64,000 nt of DNA, taken from Megalobrama amblycephala. Taxonomy: Eukaryota; Chordata; Actinopteri; Cypriniformes; Xenocyprididae. Each line of letters starts with the position of its first letter. The stretch's first letter is position 1. Shown one piece after another: positions 61,641-64,000 of this stretch. The position numbers were made by a program, and so were the translations under genes. The stretch lies in NCBI RefSeq assembly GCF_018812025.1, contig NC_063054.1:33793396-33857395 (forward strand), read 5' to 3'. The notes beneath the pieces are model-generated. The model did no database searches. It saw nothing but the letters and a program-made list of their open reading frames with translations, and was not told the DNA's origin.

Positions 61641-62962
61641 TTACTCCACACCCATCTGCCATTAGGCAGTGTTACAGAGAATGTTTTCTACTTAATTAAA
61701 TCCAAATCTCTCAATAGTGGAGCCTGAATGAAATATAATGTGTCTGTTTGGGTCTGGTTTCTTTTTTCCCCTTCTTCTTTTTCTTCTTCACTGGTCATGA
61801 CATTTAGCAGTTCACACTAATATGAAAAGTTTAATAGTATCTAAAGTGCTAAATATATAAATGCACTTATTAAATATATTTGCAAGTATATAAAATGTGG
61901 AATGCATACCAATCAGAATTCAGCACACTTGTCTACCACACACCAAGAGTTTAAACTTTACAGATACTTCAGTGCTGTATGTGTAAAATAATAATAGTAA
62001 CCTTTTATTTATTAATAAAATTAACCTTTTTTCCATCAAATTCATTCAATAATTTGGCCATCAAACCTGATCAAAATCTATTAAGCAGATAACATACCAA
62101 AAGAGGCTTTAATTTTGAGTTACAAAGTCAACTTGTACTTTCAGAAAGCAAAATGTAAGATAGCAAAAAACAGCCATCATCAAAAACACATTGCAGAAAA
62201 AATAAAATAACCTTTTTCCCCCCATGTTTATAAATGTTTTATATCTGTGGTCTCTAACAACTCGCACAGAAGTAACTTCTTTGAAGGGCATTAAACAGTT
62301 TTTGATTCTAAATGCTACTTTCAAGTAAATATAAAATATAGCCATTTAAAAGCTCTGTGTATGAAATAAAGCGCATTAACTAAGGAGAGTCTCAGGTGGT
62401 CTTTTACTGTACATCAGCACATATCTACACTAGCCACAATCAAGACGTGCTCTCCTCCAGCAGGCGCTAGACTTTTCCCCGCTCCCGTTCTCATCCTGGT
62501 CTACTCTCACCCCTGAGAGCATGCAGAGGGTCAGAGGTTAACATGCTAATAGATGGCGCTGATTGCTGCAAGTGGTTCTCGGTTCTCCATTTGCACACGG
62601 CCAGAGAGCAACACGCGTGCTGAGGGAGCAGGCCTCGCACAGCTGTGTTTGGAAAGCAGACATTCAGACTCGAAAACGCTTTACAACATTTCTCTTGGAG
62701 GAATCGGCAAAACCCATAGATCAGAATGAATGGGCTCCCTTACTTCTCCTCCATAACATGGGAAAGTCATATTTTTTTATGCACAATATGGATTTGTGCT
62801 TGCCTGTTATTCTAGTGTATTTAATGTTTTTATATTTCAGACACTCTTTTTGTATATTTCAGCTCAGCATCAGGTGTCAAAAAACATAAATTATAAAATG
62901 AGTAGGATTTTTAGTGAGCATCACTAAAAAAGGTTTACTTTCCAATATTTCAAATATATGCC

Positions 62963-62965
<3 letters not shown>

Positions 62966-63031
<66 letters not shown>
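62966..63031. repeat. (AT)n microsatellite
   Basis: About 66 bp of alternating AT, 0.8 kb inside the P1 intron. Confidence 0.95.
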
Positions 63032-63033
<2 letters not shown>

Positions 63034-63187
63034 ACTCTTTAGTTTAGGTTTTAATTTTAACTTATAGCATGCATATTACTAGGATATTTGCTATTTATTA
63101 GTAATTATAAAGCACATATTGATGCCATATTCTGAATGACCATATTCTACATCCCTTAATCCTTACCAATACCTAAACTTTTACTTT

Positions 63188-63345
63188 AATGTGGTTCAGA
63201 TAACATAATATTTTGAGTTTCTGTTGATTAAATCAATTGCCTTCATTGTATTAACTCAAATTTTTAATTTCAATGAACTCAAAATTAAGGCAACCAAGCA
63301 ACTTACTTTTTTTAAGTCAAACCAACAATTCTTTTTTACAGTATA
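63188..63345 (+). repeat. AT-rich repeat shared with 42058-42182
   Basis: Same phrase order as the 42058 copy, with an additional GATTAAATCAATTGCCTTCA segment, and a TTTTACAGT end running into (AT)n. Confidence 0.75.
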
Positions 63346-63803
63346 TATATATATATATATATATAGCCAAGCAGTCTGAGGAGGATACTTACTAAAGATG
63401 TGCACACTATATTCTTAATTAAATACATTTTGCAAAGAATATCTAGTACATTTCTCAACTTTTGAAGACTTTAAGGTGACTTTCTCATCTGTAACCCTTC
63501 AGGGCTTTCAGTTTTTACACACCCACTAAACTAACAGTCTATGTCAAACATTTACTAATTTGCCTTAGTATTGCATTTCATTCTCCTTCCTTTTGAAGCA
63601 TATCCCAAAAAGCATGCATTGCATTTACAATTACACTTCAGCACCTGAGCTTCCCTACATGCAGTCAGGCTTTGCGATGGCTGGCCTAGCCGAATGTTTG
63701 TAAACATCAACACATGATTGTTGCTTCTCAAAACACAGTTTCCTTATTATACGGTCTACCGCGTGGAACGGTCAAAAGCAGGGTGAAATCCTTGGGCACT
63801 TAC

Positions 63804-63861
63804 CCCAGAAGAAGTTCTGCTGACATGAGGTCACAGAACTAAAGAGGCTGTTAGATGCCAT
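63804..63861 (-). CDS. runx2: runx2 distal (P1) first coding exon
   Basis: This exon encodes the first 19 residues of the P1 (type II, bone-enriched) isoform, MASNSLFSSVTSCQQNFFW, plus the first base of an Asp codon. It is nearly identical to the mammalian P1 N-terminus. The start ATG at 63861 sits in a strong Kozak context (ACCATGG). Reading upstream in frame, the next stop is TAA at 63930-63928 with no intervening ATG, so the start is secure. The donor is G|GTAAGT, with 63804 as the last exon base. It joins in phase to the acceptor at 43398-43399 inside the P2 exon to give FFW-D-PSAGRR. The exon is only 58 coding bases, so automated gene calling could easily miss it. Confidence 0.95.
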
Positions 63862-64000
63862 GGTCGCCACCGTCGGTCCCAAATTTCGCTTCTCTGCGGT
63901 TTTCGGTGACCCTTGACGCCTTTTAGGTTAGGAGTGTGCAGCGTGCCAGTGGAAGATGCAAAAAAGGAAAAAACATCCACAAAGAAATGCGTTTTTGTAT
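63862..64000 (-). promoter_or_regulatory. runx2: runx2 P1 5' UTR and promoter-proximal sequence (partial)
   Basis: This is the sequence immediately upstream of the P1 start codon. It contains a TGCGGT box (63895-63900), a match to the RUNX consensus TGYGGT; mammalian P1 is autoregulated through such sites in its 5' region. A T-rich tract and a further A/T-rich stretch follow to the window edge. The transcription start cannot be placed, and most of the promoter lies beyond 64000. Confidence 0.5.

Overview
The window looks like AT-rich vertebrate nuclear DNA from a teleost, most likely a cyprinid. Long (AT)n and (AC)n microsatellites, poly-A/T tracts and many palindromic non-autonomous DNA transposons of cyprinid type fill the space around a few short, well-conserved exons. 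I see no bacterial, organellar or viral gene organisation.

One protein-coding gene can be supported: runx2, the Runt-domain transcription factor that controls osteoblast and cartilage differentiation. It lies on the minus strand from the distal P1 start codon (63861) to the stop codon (12433), about 51.4 kb. All exons of a standard vertebrate Runx2 core are present, with GT/AG junctions and in-phase joins: P1 exon (MASNS start), P2 exon (MRIPV start), three exons covering the rest of the Runt domain and the nuclear localisation region, one Pro/Ser/Thr-rich exon, and a terminal exon ending in VWRPY. The predicted proteins are 466 aa (P1) and 452 aa (P2). Whether this is runx2a or runx2b cannot be settled from the sequence alone.

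Layout: 1-12432 is 3' flank plus the probable 3' UTR (roughly the last 2 kb of it). 12433-21133 holds the terminal exon, exon 6 and exon 5. 21134-38662 is a 17.5 kb transposon-rich intron. 38663-43413 holds exon 4, exon 3 and the P2 start exon. 43398-63803 is the 20.4 kb P1-to-P2 intron, which contains a CpG-rich block near 46.3-46.7 kb and a perfect-looking RFX X-box at 47.69 kb. 63804-64000 is the P1 exon and its 5' UTR. The neighbouring gene supt3h is expected beyond or around P1 in vertebrates, but I found no supt3h exon here.

The non-coding DNA is a layered record of transposition. Palindromic elements occur about every 2-3 kb. In several places one element sits inside another with readable target sites: 25521-27251, 48515-50466, 55170-55815, and a filled/empty pair at 58502-59243 versus 11130. 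No novel protein system was seen. The more interesting points are the runx2 isoform architecture, its short pure-Gln tract with no Ala tract, several candidate regulatory sites, and the nested transposons.
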